From an uncultured Granulosicoccus sp. (lineage in GTDB: Bacteria > Pseudomonadota > Gammaproteobacteria > Granulosicoccales > Granulosicoccaceae), in the NCBI GenBank assembly GCA_947492525.1, contig CANLNQ010000010.1, forward strand, positions 62,001 through 126,000: a stretch of DNA of 64,000 nucleotides, written 5' to 3'. Positions 34,242 to 42,871 of the stretch are shown piece by piece. Made by a program: the position numbers and the translations under genes. Under the pieces are notes generated by a model. That model saw only the letters and a program-made list of their open reading frames with translations, was not told where the DNA came from and did not search any database. Each line of letters opens with the position of its first letter. Position 1 is the first letter of the stretch.

Positions 34242-34634
34242 ATGAACAGGAAAACCGCATGGGCCAGCCTGATCATCCTGCTACCGGGGCTGCTGCTCTC
34301 GACCGCTCACGCGGCCAGACTCTCCACCGCACTGCAAGTCGAACTGCAGACCGCCATGCTGACCTACAACGACTCCATTCTGAGTGAGGGCAGCTATCAC
34401 TATCTCGACACGCGATCCGACTCCATGCGTGTGATCTATCCGGCCAATGCCCATCCTTTCATCGTGTCCCTGGGAGAACACTACTTCGTGTGTTCCGAGT
34501 TCATCGATGACAAGGGAGACGCCATCACGGCCGACTATCTCGTCATGGAGATCCGTGGAAAATACAAGGTGGTACAGATGATTCTCGACGACAGGGAATC
34601 GCTGAGCAAGGCCATGAAAAAGGCGGGCAGATAG
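34242..34634 (+). CDS. Small exported protein in the Sia locus, unknown function
   Basis: A 130-residue protein with a signal peptide (MNRKTAWASLIILLPGLLLS, cleavage near AHAA-R). The mature part has mixed alpha/beta character with HYLDTRSDSMRVIYPANAHP, a single Cys in YFVCSEFID and a basic C-terminus. No family was recognised. AGGAG precedes the ATG at 34242; another ATG two codons earlier is possible. It lies 14 bp before siaA on the same strand, so it is co-transcribed with the phosphatase and could be a periplasmic partner of its sensor domain. Confidence 0.8.
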   Translation: MNRKTAWASLIILLPGLLLSTAHAARLSTALQVELQTAMLTYNDSILSEGSYHYLDTRSDSMRVIYPANAHPFIVSLGEHYFVCSEFIDDKGDAITADYLVMEIRGKYKVVQMILDDRESLSKAMKKAGR

Positions 34635-34648
34635 CTCGGGCAGCAGCC

Positions 34649-36163
34649 ATGCAACTGCCTGATGCTGTCTTGTCGTTGTTCAGGCGACGCATCGTCGTCA
34701 AGTACCTTGCCGCCACGCTGGTGCTGGGCATCCTGGGCAATGCCGTCGTGCTACTTCTGTATCTGCAATACCGCAAGGCTGACCAGAGCGGACAGATTGC
34801 CGCGGAGATCGCAACGGTTGCCAATCGACTGGCCAGACCCGCAGCCGATCTCATTCGCGGTGGCAATGTTGCCGGATCCCGTGAACTGCTGTCGATCTTT
34901 GCCGCCTACCCCTATGTGATCTGCACGGACCTGCGGCTCGAGGCCAGCGACGTGCCTGCCGTGTCCTGGCCCTTGATCGGCTGTTCACGCATCAGGAAGC
35001 CGGGCAGAGACATCGATGTCAGCCTGCCCGGTGTCGGCTCGGCTGCCAGCCTGCAGGTGCGTATCGATCCGGTCATTCTGGACAACAGGTTGAAGGCAGA
35101 ATTTGCCGTACTTGCATTGTTGGGCACGGTCGGAGGTCTGGCGCTGACGCTGGCAGGCATTGCCGCCTTTCTGTGGTTCATCAACCGTCCGTTGACATTG
35201 TTGCTGGCGGCCATCAAACAGTTCGAACAGGAAGGCCTGCCCCGCCATGCCAACTACCACGCCGATGACGAAATCGGCAAGGTCATCAGCAGCTACAATT
35301 CCATGCTGGATCGTGAAACGGCACGAGTCGCCGAAATCCGTGAAGCCCACGAATCCATCCTCGACAGCGTTACCTATGCAACCCGCATTCAGCGCGGCCT
35401 GCTGCCTACCGACGCACAACTGTCCAGGGCCTTCGCGGAGTATTCGGTGCTGTGGCAGCCCAGGGATCTTGTCGGTGGTGATATCTACTGGATCAATACC
35501 CGCAGGCAGGGCACCACCATCGCAATCCTTGACTGTACCGGTCATGGCGTACCCGGTGGTTTCATGAGCATGCTGGCCATCGCCTCGCTGGAGAGAATAC
35601 TCTCCGAGGACGACAGCCTTTCGCCGGCCGCCATTCTGACGCGGCTGAGCGACCTCACCAAGGGCCTGCTGAACCAGAGCTCGACCGATGCCCGATCGAA
35701 TGATGGCATGGATGCGGCCATCTGCATGATCGACAAGGACGCCTGCAGCGCAACCTTCGCAGGCGCATACCTGTCACTGACGATCTGCTCGGAACAAGGC
35801 ACATCGCGCATCCGAGGTGATCGCATGAGCCTCGGATATGCGGATACACCCTGGGGGGCGCAATTCCAGGAGACGCGCGTTGCGTTGACGGCAGACACCC
35901 GCCTACTGCTGCACACCGATGGCATCATCGACCAAGTGGGTGGCGCGCGCAGGATCGCCTTTGGCTACCGGCGCTTTGCTGCCGTCGTCCAGCAGCACCG
36001 AGACGATAGCCTGGCAAGCATGACTGAGGCACTGGAACGCGCGTTTTCCGACTACGCAGCCGATGAACCGCGCCGCGATGACCTTACCGTCCTCGCCTTT
36101 CGGCCGGTGCTGACTGCCGCGACCACAACCGCTGCCAGCTCTCGCACCGTCGCCGAACAATAA
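34649..36163 (+). CDS. siaA: SiaA-like membrane-bound SpoIIE/PP2C phosphatase
   Basis: A 504-residue protein: membrane helix at about 17-40, a short periplasmic domain (about 41-150, two Cys in VICTDLR and IGCSRI), a second helix (about 150-175), a HAMP region, and a SpoIIE phosphatase domain from about residue 260. The metal-site residues are seen in GGDIYWI, LDCTGHGVPGGFMSML, HTDGIIDQ and DDLTVLAF. In the Pseudomonas pathway SiaA dephosphorylates SiaC; SiaA there has a larger sensor. The gene is divergent from siaB-siaC-cyclase and follows the exported small protein. Confidence 0.9.
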   Translation: MQLPDAVLSLFRRRIVVKYLAATLVLGILGNAVVLLLYLQYRKADQSGQIAAEIATVANRLARPAADLIRGGNVAGSRELLSIFAAYPYVICTDLRLEASDVPAVSWPLIGCSRIRKPGRDIDVSLPGVGSAASLQVRIDPVILDNRLKAEFAVLALLGTVGGLALTLAGIAAFLWFINRPLTLLLAAIKQFEQEGLPRHANYHADDEIGKVISSYNSMLDRETARVAEIREAHESILDSVTYATRIQRGLLPTDAQLSRAFAEYSVLWQPRDLVGGDIYWINTRRQGTTIAILDCTGHGVPGGFMSMLAIASLERILSEDDSLSPAAILTRLSDLTKGLLNQSSTDARSNDGMDAAICMIDKDACSATFAGAYLSLTICSEQGTSRIRGDRMSLGYADTPWGAQFQETRVALTADTRLLLHTDGIIDQVGGARRIAFGYRRFAAVVQQHRDDSLASMTEALERAFSDYAADEPRRDDLTVLAFRPVLTAATTTAASSRTVAEQ

Positions 36164-36256
36164 ACCGACCGTCGCGGTCGGACCACGCCGGCGCCCGGCC
36201 GGTATTCGTGTAGAGTTGAACACAATCTGCAAAACAGCCGGGAGAAGAGAAATCTT

Positions 36257-37474
36257 ATGGAAAACCTGCTTACCCTGATCATCTCGTTCGGCATCCTCAT
36301 GGCCTTTGCCCTGGTGGCATTCTGTGTGGTGAAGTGGTGGAACATGCCGGTGATTGGTGTCACGCCTGTATCGCTGTTCACCTTCATTGCCATTCTGTTC
36401 ACCTCCGGCCTGGACGTCGGCCTGATCATGTTCCCGCTGGGGGAATTCCCGGTGTATGCCGATACCGCCAGCGCTCCGGAATACAGCTTCACCAATCCGC
36501 TGGCCATCGAGTTCGGATTCTGGGGTTTTCTGATCTGGGCCTTCTACTTTCTCACCAGCTTCTATTTCTGCGTGATCGAGCCCAAGGTCAGGTTCTTCGA
36601 GATCCCGCTGGTGAAGATACTCAACAACATCGTGATCATCGGCACCTGCGCGTTCACCGCCAGTCTGTTCCTGGTCTACCTGCCCTCCTACATCCCGGAA
36701 ATCGGCGATGGCGAAAGTGTCGTGGCCACCTTCTACGTCATCGTGTTCTGTGTGATCCTGGCGGCCGCCTACTCCAGCACCGATATCCGTTTCGTCAAGG
36801 TGCTCAGCGTCGGCTCCACGTTTCTGTTCGGCGGACTGATCATCCTGATGTGGGCATCAGGCTCCATCGGTCCGGGTGAACTGGGCGCCAACATCAGCCT
36901 GCTCAGCGGCTATTTCACCAATCTGCACAAGTTCATCATTCCGATCAACGCCTATCACGAGTTCTATCTCTTCTGGTGGTTCGCCTGGTCCATCATGATC
37001 GGCCAGTTCACCTCTCGCTTCGTGGGCGGCATGCGTACGCAGTATCTGCTGTTGGCGCTGCTGGTCATCCCGTCCATCCCACTGGGAATCTGGTTCTCCA
37101 TCCTGTACCACTTCAGCGCCAACGAGATCGACACCACCGGCTTGCTGAACGCCGCCATGATCATTGTCGGAACCACCTTCGTGATAAACTCGCTCGACAG
37201 TCTGATCCGGCTCTACTCGGACAATCTGTCGATCACCACCGAGCGTTTCGGCAAGGTGCCGTACATTGCCGGCAACGTGACCGTGCTGTTCGCGCTGACG
37301 CTACTTTTCCAGAGCCAGTGGCTGCAGATTCAATGGATCGGTGCGGTGGTTGTCGGCATCTATCTGGCCTGCGTGATCTTCATCTTTGCAACCAAGCGCC
37401 GAGAGGTCATGTCATTGACATCTTCACCGCCCGAAAATACCCTCGACTTCAGCAAAATCGATAGCACTCACTAG
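36257..37474 (+). CDS. BCCT-like betaine/choline/carnitine transporter family protein
   Basis: A 405-residue membrane protein with about eleven or twelve hydrophobic segments. The signature around residue 240 (EFYLFWWFAWSIMIGQFTSR, followed by FVGGMRT) resembles the BCCT substrate-binding Trp-rich helix and its following Phe-x-Arg motif. BCCT carriers usually have 500 or more residues; this one lacks the long cytoplasmic ends. The substrate cannot be predicted. GGGAGAAGAG precedes the ATG. It stands between siaA and phaC with its own gap on either side. Confidence 0.75.
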   Translation: MENLLTLIISFGILMAFALVAFCVVKWWNMPVIGVTPVSLFTFIAILFTSGLDVGLIMFPLGEFPVYADTASAPEYSFTNPLAIEFGFWGFLIWAFYFLTSFYFCVIEPKVRFFEIPLVKILNNIVIIGTCAFTASLFLVYLPSYIPEIGDGESVVATFYVIVFCVILAAAYSSTDIRFVKVLSVGSTFLFGGLIILMWASGSIGPGELGANISLLSGYFTNLHKFIIPINAYHEFYLFWWFAWSIMIGQFTSRFVGGMRTQYLLLALLVIPSIPLGIWFSILYHFSANEIDTTGLLNAAMIIVGTTFVINSLDSLIRLYSDNLSITTERFGKVPYIAGNVTVLFALTLLFQSQWLQIQWIGAVVVGIYLACVIFIFATKRREVMSLTSSPPENTLDFSKIDSTH

Positions 37475-37575
37475 AACGGAACTTCGTGGGGAAGCGTCTC
37501 CAGGAAGCAGGAAACCAACGAGCTGGCCCGACGCAGGCCTTCTCTGCTCGAGAACACTGACAGGATGGATGTCCA

Positions 37576-39387
37576 ATGAACGACAAGCAAGCAGACAGCA
37601 GCGAACAGCAGACTCCCGATGCTGTGCTGCAACAGATGAATGAAGTAGCGCAGCAGAGTCAACGAGCCTTGCAGGCGTTCTGGGAACGTCAGGCGAAAGA
37701 GTCGGCCGCAGGCGGATTCTCTCTCATGGATTCCAGTTCCATCAGCAATGCCTTTGCCGACTGGTCCCTGAAGCTGATGCAGGACCCGGCCAAGCTGGTC
37801 GAGTCGCAGTTCAGTTACTGGCAGGAACAGATGAAGGTGTGGCAGAGCTTTGCCACACGGGCAGCCGGTGGGGATGCGACGCCCGGTGTGCAACCGGAAC
37901 CGGGCGACCGACGCTTCAAGGATCCTGCCTGGAGCGAGGACATGGTGTGCGACTACATGAAGCAGTCCTATCTGGTCTCCGCCAAATGGCTGCAGGGTCT
38001 GGCGCACAACACCGGCGATCTCGGCCCCAAGGAGCAGGAACGGGTGGATTTCTACACTCGGCAGTTCATCTCGGCCCTGTCCCCATCGAACTTCGCCATG
38101 ACCAACCCCGCCGTGCTGAAGAAGGCTCGGGAAACCGGTGGCCAGAGCCTGGTTGAAGGGCTCAAGCACATGCTGAGCGACCTGGAAAAGGGCCGCGGAC
38201 AACTCAAGATCAGCATGACCGATGAGTCCGCCTTCGAGGTAGGCACCAACGTGGCCACCACGCCCGGTGAGGTGATCTTCCAGAACGATCTGATGCAGTT
38301 GATTCAGTACACACCCACCACCGACAAGGTCTACAAGCGCCCGCTGCTGCTGGTGCCACCCTGGATCAACAAGTTCTACATCCTCGACCTGCAGCCCAAG
38401 AACAGCTTCATCAAGCATGCGGTGGATCAGGGGCACACCGTGTTCGTGGTTTCCTGGATCAACCCTGACGAGACCCTGGCGCACAAGAGCTTCGATGACT
38501 ACATGAGCGATGGCCCGCTTGCCGCGCTGGACGCCATCGAACAGGCAACGGGTGAAAAGAGCGTCAACATCCTGGGTTTCTGCATCGGTGGCATTCTGGT
38601 CAGTTCCACACTGGCCTATCTGGCCGCCAAGGGACAATCCAGTCGTGTTGCCTCGGCAACCTTTCTCACCTCGCTGTTCGATTTCAAGGAAACCGGCGAA
38701 GTCTCGGTCTTCATCGACGACGACCAGGTCGCCCAGATCGAAAAGCATGTGAAGGAGAAGGGCTATCTGGAAGGCACCCACATGGCCAATATGTTCTCGA
38801 TGATGCGCGAGAACGACCTCATCTGGTCGTTTGTGGTCAACAACTACCTGCTCGGGCGTGAGCCCATGGCATTCGATCTGCTGTACTGGAACGGCGATTC
38901 CACTCGCTTACCGGCCACCATGCTGCTGTTCTATCTCAGAGAGATCTACCAGCAGAACCGCTTGCGTGAACCCGGCGGCATCAGCATGGCGGGTACACCG
39001 ATCGATCTTCGCTCGATAGAGACACCCACCTATTTCATGGCTGCCAAGGAAGACCATATCGCCCCCTGGCAGAGCTGCTATCCGGGTACGCAGCTGCTTT
39101 CGGGCAAGAATCGTTTCGTTCTGGCCGCCTCAGGCCATATTGCAGGCGTGGTGAACCCCCCTGCGGCGAAGAAGTATGGTCACTGGACCAACACCAGCCT
39201 GCCCGAGGATCCGAACGAGTGGCTGGAAAAAGCCGACTGGCATGAAGGCTCGTGGTGGACCGACTGGTACCGCTGGCTGTCACGCAAGAGCGGCGCCAAG
39301 GTGGCAGCTCGAACACCGGGAGAAGGCAAGCTCAAGCCGATCGAGAGTGCGCCCGGAAGCTATGTACGAATCAGGGCCAGCGAGTAG
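37576..39387 (+). CDS. phaC: Class I poly(R)-hydroxyalkanoic acid synthase PhaC
   Basis: A 603-residue PHA synthase of class I length. An N-terminal domain (residues about 1-240, FSYWQEQMKVWQ and FYTRQFISALSPSNFAMTNP) precedes the alpha/beta-hydrolase-like core. The catalytic Cys336 is in LGFCIGG, the Asp in AAKEDHIAPW and the His in SGHIAGVVNPP. It polymerises hydroxyacyl-CoA into storage polyester granules. No phaA, phaB, phasin or phaR gene lies nearby, so the rest of the pathway must be elsewhere. Confidence 0.97.
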   Translation: MNDKQADSSEQQTPDAVLQQMNEVAQQSQRALQAFWERQAKESAAGGFSLMDSSSISNAFADWSLKLMQDPAKLVESQFSYWQEQMKVWQSFATRAAGGDATPGVQPEPGDRRFKDPAWSEDMVCDYMKQSYLVSAKWLQGLAHNTGDLGPKEQERVDFYTRQFISALSPSNFAMTNPAVLKKARETGGQSLVEGLKHMLSDLEKGRGQLKISMTDESAFEVGTNVATTPGEVIFQNDLMQLIQYTPTTDKVYKRPLLLVPPWINKFYILDLQPKNSFIKHAVDQGHTVFVVSWINPDETLAHKSFDDYMSDGPLAALDAIEQATGEKSVNILGFCIGGILVSSTLAYLAAKGQSSRVASATFLTSLFDFKETGEVSVFIDDDQVAQIEKHVKEKGYLEGTHMANMFSMMRENDLIWSFVVNNYLLGREPMAFDLLYWNGDSTRLPATMLLFYLREIYQQNRLREPGGISMAGTPIDLRSIETPTYFMAAKEDHIAPWQSCYPGTQLLSGKNRFVLAASGHIAGVVNPPAAKKYGHWTNTSLPEDPNEWLEKADWHEGSWWTDWYRWLSRKSGAKVAARTPGEGKLKPIESAPGSYVRIRASE

Positions 39388-39431
39388 CGCTCGCCAGCCT
39401 CGGTTCTCTCAGGACTTGCCCTTCGGTCGCA

Positions 39432-40004
39432 TCAGCGACTGTAGGGCATCACTTCCTCGACTTCCAGCTTGTAGCCGGCCTCGGCCAGATCACTGTTGAC
39501 GGTGACCGCACGCAAGGTTCCCACGGCCCAGATCGGGTCGTAGGGGCTGCTCAGCTCGATGGGATCGCCGGAATCGGCAAAGACCACCTGATTGGCCGGC
39601 GGCGGTGGTGTGTGGATGCAGGCCCCCATGTAGGGCACCAGCAGAAACTCGCTCATCTTCATCTGCCCATCGAAATCCAGCGGCGTTACATAGGCGGGTA
39701 TCTTGACGCGCTTGCCGTCGAGGGATTCGACAATGGGGGCGTATTCGAACTCTGCCTGCAGTTCGGCCAGGCGGGCATTCGATTCCTCACTGCCATCGAG
39801 CAATTTGTCGATTTCATCCTGGCTCATGGTATTGAACGGATTTTCCGGCTGCACGAAATCCGCTGGAATCAGATCTTCCCAGCTCAGTTCGACAAGCTCC
39901 AGATCCTCTTTCTCATCGGACGAAAACCAGCCTGAATAGGCCACGGCGGAATAGGCCGCCAGGCACATCGTGGTGGTGAGCAAGGCAATTTTCAGTAATT
40001 TCAT
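39432..40004 (-). CDS. DUF3299 exported protein of the zinc-uptake operon
   Basis: A 190-residue protein with a signal peptide (MKLLKIALLTTTMCLAAYSA) and a DUF3299 domain: VKIPAYVTPLDFDGQMKMSEFLLVPY, then GACIHTPPPPANQVVF. Family members lie with MacB-like transporters and metal-binding DUF2796 proteins, as here, and correspond to the ZrgD/E-type component of the Vibrio Zrg zinc-uptake system. It is the last gene of a five-gene leftward run, 50 bp after the permease gene. Confidence 0.87.
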   Translation of the reverse strand: MKLLKIALLTTTMCLAAYSAVAYSGWFSSDEKEDLELVELSWEDLIPADFVQPENPFNTMSQDEIDKLLDGSEESNARLAELQAEFEYAPIVESLDGKRVKIPAYVTPLDFDGQMKMSEFLLVPYMGACIHTPPPPANQVVFADSGDPIELSSPYDPIWAVGTLRAVTVNSDLAEAGYKLEVEEVMPYSR

Positions 40005-40054
40005 AGGATTGGTTTCCTTGTCCAGTTCAGGACAGTCATATCACGAATGTCCAC

Positions 40055-41308
40055 TCAGAGCCGCTGCGCCATGCCATCGGCCAGCGATTTTCGATAGGCA
40101 CTGAAGGCCGGCAGCAAACCTGCGAGGAATCCGGCAACAATAATCGACAACAGGATCATCAGATCGTTTCGTCCCGGTAATGCCAGCGGCACATTGATGC
40201 CGTAACGGTGTTGCAACCACTGCCCACCAACCAGCGTCAGCAGGTAATGCAGCGCCAGTCCCAGTATTACCCCCACGATCGTCAACAGTGTGGACTCGAT
40301 GCACAACAGCATGAATACATGCAAGGGTCTGGCCCCCGACGAGCGCAGGATAGCCATTTCCCGGCGACGTTCATTGAGACCCGCCAACAAGACACTGACC
40401 AGATTGATCAGCCCGCAGACCACCACACTGACCGATACGATGAACAGCGCGCTTTCGGCCACCCCGACCAGGCCCCACAGTTCCTGCAACGCAACACCGG
40501 GCAGTATGGCCAGCAAGGGCTCTTCCCGGTAGGTATTGATGGCTCGCTGTTCACGAAATACCATGCCACGCGACTTCAAGCCGACCAGCAGCGCCGTTAC
40601 GGCAGTGGGCTTGAGGTCCATGGTCCGGATGACATCGGCACTGGTGCCCTCTCCCCTGACCTTGGCACCGCTCTGCCAATCCACATGCATGGCCTCGATA
40701 CCCTCGAGACTGACATGCACGGCCCGATCCACCGGCGTGCCCGTTCGCGCCAGTATGCCACTGACCCGGAAAGGCTGTTGGTCGTGCTCTACCAGTCCGA
40801 CATTGCCGGTCCCGTGTGCCACGACGATCGACTGACCCAGCGTGTAGCCGAGCTGCTCGGCCACCTCACTGCCGATGACCGTGTCGAAAACGTCATCGAA
40901 CTGACGACCTTCCGCCAGCACCAGCGAACGATCATTGCCATATCGAAAATGTTCGAAAAAACCGTTATCGGTTCCCACGACACGATAACCCCTGTGCGAA
41001 TCGCCGAGGGACAAGGGCACCATCCAGTCCACAGCCGGGCGTTGGGCGATGTCCTGCACACTCTCCCAGCTGATGTTGTTAGTGGCGTTACCGATACGAA
41101 AGACCGAATACAACAATAGCTGGACCGCGCCACTGCGCGCACCCACGATCAGATCGGTGCCGGAAACCGTTTGCGTGAAACTCGACCGTGCATCACGGCG
41201 GATTTTCTCCACAGTCAGAATCAGCGCCACGCTCATGACGATGGCCAGTATCGCCAGCAAGGCGGTCGGCCAGCGGTTGCGGAGGCTCTTCCACGCGATT
41301 GCAAACAT
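40055..41308 (-). CDS. FtsX/MacB-type ABC transporter permease (Zrg-like zinc uptake)
   Basis: A 417-residue permease with one N-terminal helix, a periplasmic MacB-like core domain (about 40-265, including SVVGTDLIVGARSG-like SGTDLIVGARSGAVQLLLYS) and three C-terminal membrane helices ending in the FtsX region (ERRREMAILRSSGARPLHVFML). MacB-type permeases work as mechanotransmitters and not as classical channels. The start MFAIAWKSLRNR lies directly after the ATPase stop codon with AGGAGG upstream; an earlier in-frame start would overlap the ATPase gene. Confidence 0.9.
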   Translation of the reverse strand: MFAIAWKSLRNRWPTALLAILAIVMSVALILTVEKIRRDARSSFTQTVSGTDLIVGARSGAVQLLLYSVFRIGNATNNISWESVQDIAQRPAVDWMVPLSLGDSHRGYRVVGTDNGFFEHFRYGNDRSLVLAEGRQFDDVFDTVIGSEVAEQLGYTLGQSIVVAHGTGNVGLVEHDQQPFRVSGILARTGTPVDRAVHVSLEGIEAMHVDWQSGAKVRGEGTSADVIRTMDLKPTAVTALLVGLKSRGMVFREQRAINTYREEPLLAILPGVALQELWGLVGVAESALFIVSVSVVVCGLINLVSVLLAGLNERRREMAILRSSGARPLHVFMLLCIESTLLTIVGVILGLALHYLLTLVGGQWLQHRYGINVPLALPGRNDLMILLSIIVAGFLAGLLPAFSAYRKSLADGMAQRL

Positions 41309-41309
41309 G

Positions 41310-42059
41310 TCAGCCTGCCTCCTGAAGATATTCTGGCTGCGTGGCGACACCTGCCGAGTTGATCTGTGCCAGATTCAGCTCTCGATCAAAACCGCTGGCC
41401 AGTGTTTCATCGTGGCTGACGAACAGCAGGCTGGAGCCGGCGGCTGCCACCTCGTCGAACAATAGATGAATGAAGGCCTGCTGAGCATCACGATCCAGTG
41501 CCGAGGTGGGTTCATCGGCAATGATCAGTGACGGTCGTCCGATCAGCGCTCGCGCCACGGCGACTCTCTGCTGCTGCCCCACACTGAGTTGCATCACGGG
41601 ACGTTCGAGAATGTCCGCCGGCAATTGCATGCGTTGCAGCAATCGCTCGGTTTCCTGTCGCAGCGAGTCTCCGGCTTGCAGTGCCTGTGCCCGTCTTTGC
41701 CGGGAAAACCGACAGGGCAGCTGCACGTTTTCAGCCACGCTCAGAAACGGCAAGAGGTTGAACTGCTGGAATACCAGGCCCAGATGATCCGCGCGGAAGC
41801 GATCACGGTGTCGACCGTCCAGTGATCGCAGATCGACCCCATCCACACGAATGGTACCCTGCTGCGGCAGGATCACGGCAGATACGAGACTCAACAGGGT
41901 CGTCTTTCCCGAGCCGGACGGACCACGCAGGAACACGCGTTCACCGGCCTCGATGAGAAAGTGGTCGATATCGATAACCGGTTCTTGCTGTCGAGGCCAG
42001 GTGAAGCTCACCTGGCTCATCTCCAGAATCGGCGGCCGACCGGCTCGGGATTCATTCAT
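41310..42059 (-). CDS. ABC transporter ATP-binding protein (LolD/MacB type, Zrg-like)
   Basis: A 249-residue ATPase: Walker A RGPSGSGKTTLLSL (about residue 45), Q-loop GLVFQQFNLLPFLSV, signature LSVGQQQRVAVARAL, Walker B LIIADEPTSALD and switch His SHDE. LSVGQ replaces the usual LSGGQ, a tolerated variant. It pairs with the FtsX-type permease encoded one base downstream. Together with DUF2796 and DUF3299 proteins this makes a Zrg-like zinc importer. Confidence 0.93.
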   Translation of the reverse strand: MNESRAGRPPILEMSQVSFTWPRQQEPVIDIDHFLIEAGERVFLRGPSGSGKTTLLSLVSAVILPQQGTIRVDGVDLRSLDGRHRDRFRADHLGLVFQQFNLLPFLSVAENVQLPCRFSRQRRAQALQAGDSLRQETERLLQRMQLPADILERPVMQLSVGQQQRVAVARALIGRPSLIIADEPTSALDRDAQQAFIHLLFDEVAAAGSSLLFVSHDETLASGFDRELNLAQINSAGVATQPEYLQEAG

Positions 42060-42097
42060 GTCGAATACTCTCTACAGACTCTGATACGCCACCAGGT

Positions 42098-42805
42098 CTA
42101 CAACAGCGAACCAACATCCAGACTTGCATTGCCTGGCGACAACTCGACAGCAGTCTGGCCCGCAGGTCCGATCAGCTGCACATCGATGTCTTCCATGCCG
42201 GACCAGACGTCAAACAACTCGACTGAGATCGTGTCCAGATCGGACATCTGCGCGCAATCGAAAACGTAATTGACGAGAACCGCTGAATGCGACTCCGCCT
42301 CGCCATGCTCGTGCTCTTCGTGTTCGTCGTGCTCGTCGTGCTCTTCGTGTTCTTCGTGTTCTTCGTGTTCTTCGTGCTCTTCGTGCTCTTCGTGCTCTTC
42401 GTGCTCTTCGTGCTCTTCGTGCTCTTCGTGCTCTTCGTGCTCTTCGTGCTCATCACCGTGCTCATCGTGATGGTCGTCCTCGTCAGCCATCGACGAGTCG
42501 ATCTCGGCCGCAGCCAGAGTGCACTCGGTTCCGTTGAAGACAAACAGATCGCCACCGTTTCTCAGCTGTTCCAGCGCACCGTCGACAGCCGAGTGCTGCT
42601 CATCGGTGGAGGGTTGGTGCTCGAAACCCACCAGATTGTTCCACGGTGATTCCAGCTCGATGAAGATCTGCTGGCTGTCCAGCGCGATGTTGAGCGCAGC
42701 GCCGCCATGAACATGGCTGTCCAGCTCTCTTTCGGTTGCGGCATGGATAGCCGTGACAGATGTACTCAGATACAGCGCGGCCGCCGGCAAGGCAATGATT
42801 TTCAT
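42098..42805 (-). CDS. DUF2796 (ZrgA-like) periplasmic zinc-binding protein with Glu/His tract
   Basis: A 235-residue protein with a signal peptide (cleavage near IHAAT) and the DUF2796 start ELDSHVHGGAALNIALD. The centre, about residues 108-165, is a low-complexity metal-binding tract dominated by Glu-Glu-His triplets; the family C-terminus (VNYVFDCAQMSDLDTISVEL) follows. ZrgA of Vibrio cholerae is the model: a periplasmic zinc binder feeding a MacB-like transporter. AGGAAA precedes the ATG. The tract is unusually regular and encoded by 9-bp repeats, so its length may vary between strains. Confidence 0.92.
   Translation of the reverse strand: MKIIALPAAALYLSTSVTAIHAATERELDSHVHGGAALNIALDSQQIFIELESPWNNLVGFEHQPSTDEQHSAVDGALEQLRNGGDLFVFNGTECTLAAAEIDSSMADEDDHHDEHGDEHEEHEEHEEHEEHEEHEEHEEHEEHEEHEEHEEHEEHDEHDEHEEHEHGEAESHSAVLVNYVFDCAQMSDLDTISVELFDVWSGMEDIDVQLIGPAGQTAVELSPGNASLDVGSLL
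42338..42445 (-). repeat. Twelve 9-bp repeats coding Glu-Glu-His
   Basis: Twelve consecutive 9-bp units lie inside the DUF2796 gene: in coding order eight gaa-gag-cac, three gaa-gaa-cac and one gaa-gag-cac. Asp-Glu-His triplets flank the tract on both sides. Near-identity of the units points to recent slippage expansion. Confidence 0.95.
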
Positions 42806-42830
42806 TGAATTTTTCCTGTTGACTGGGTGA

Positions 42831-42852
42831 CACGATACCGGTCGGCATCGTG
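42831..42852. promoter_or_regulatory. Near-palindrome between the DUF2946-like and DUF2796 genes
   Basis: The 22-bp sequence CACGAT-a-CCG-gt-CGG-c-ATCGTG is palindromic except for the central pair and one A/C position. It lies 26 bases before the DUF2796 start, in the 66-bp gap of the zinc operon. It could be an RNA hairpin or a regulator site; it does not look like an A/T-rich Zur box. Confidence 0.35.
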
Positions 42853-42871
42853 TGGGTACTGCGTGTCGGAT

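Noticed and set aside
37471-38781. 436-codon minus-strand open frame
   Set aside because: Antisense of phaC; the plus strand has the full PHA synthase active site.
42287-42649. Phe/Val/Leu repeat protein on the plus strand
   Set aside because: It is the antisense reading of the Glu-Glu-His tract of the DUF2796 gene.
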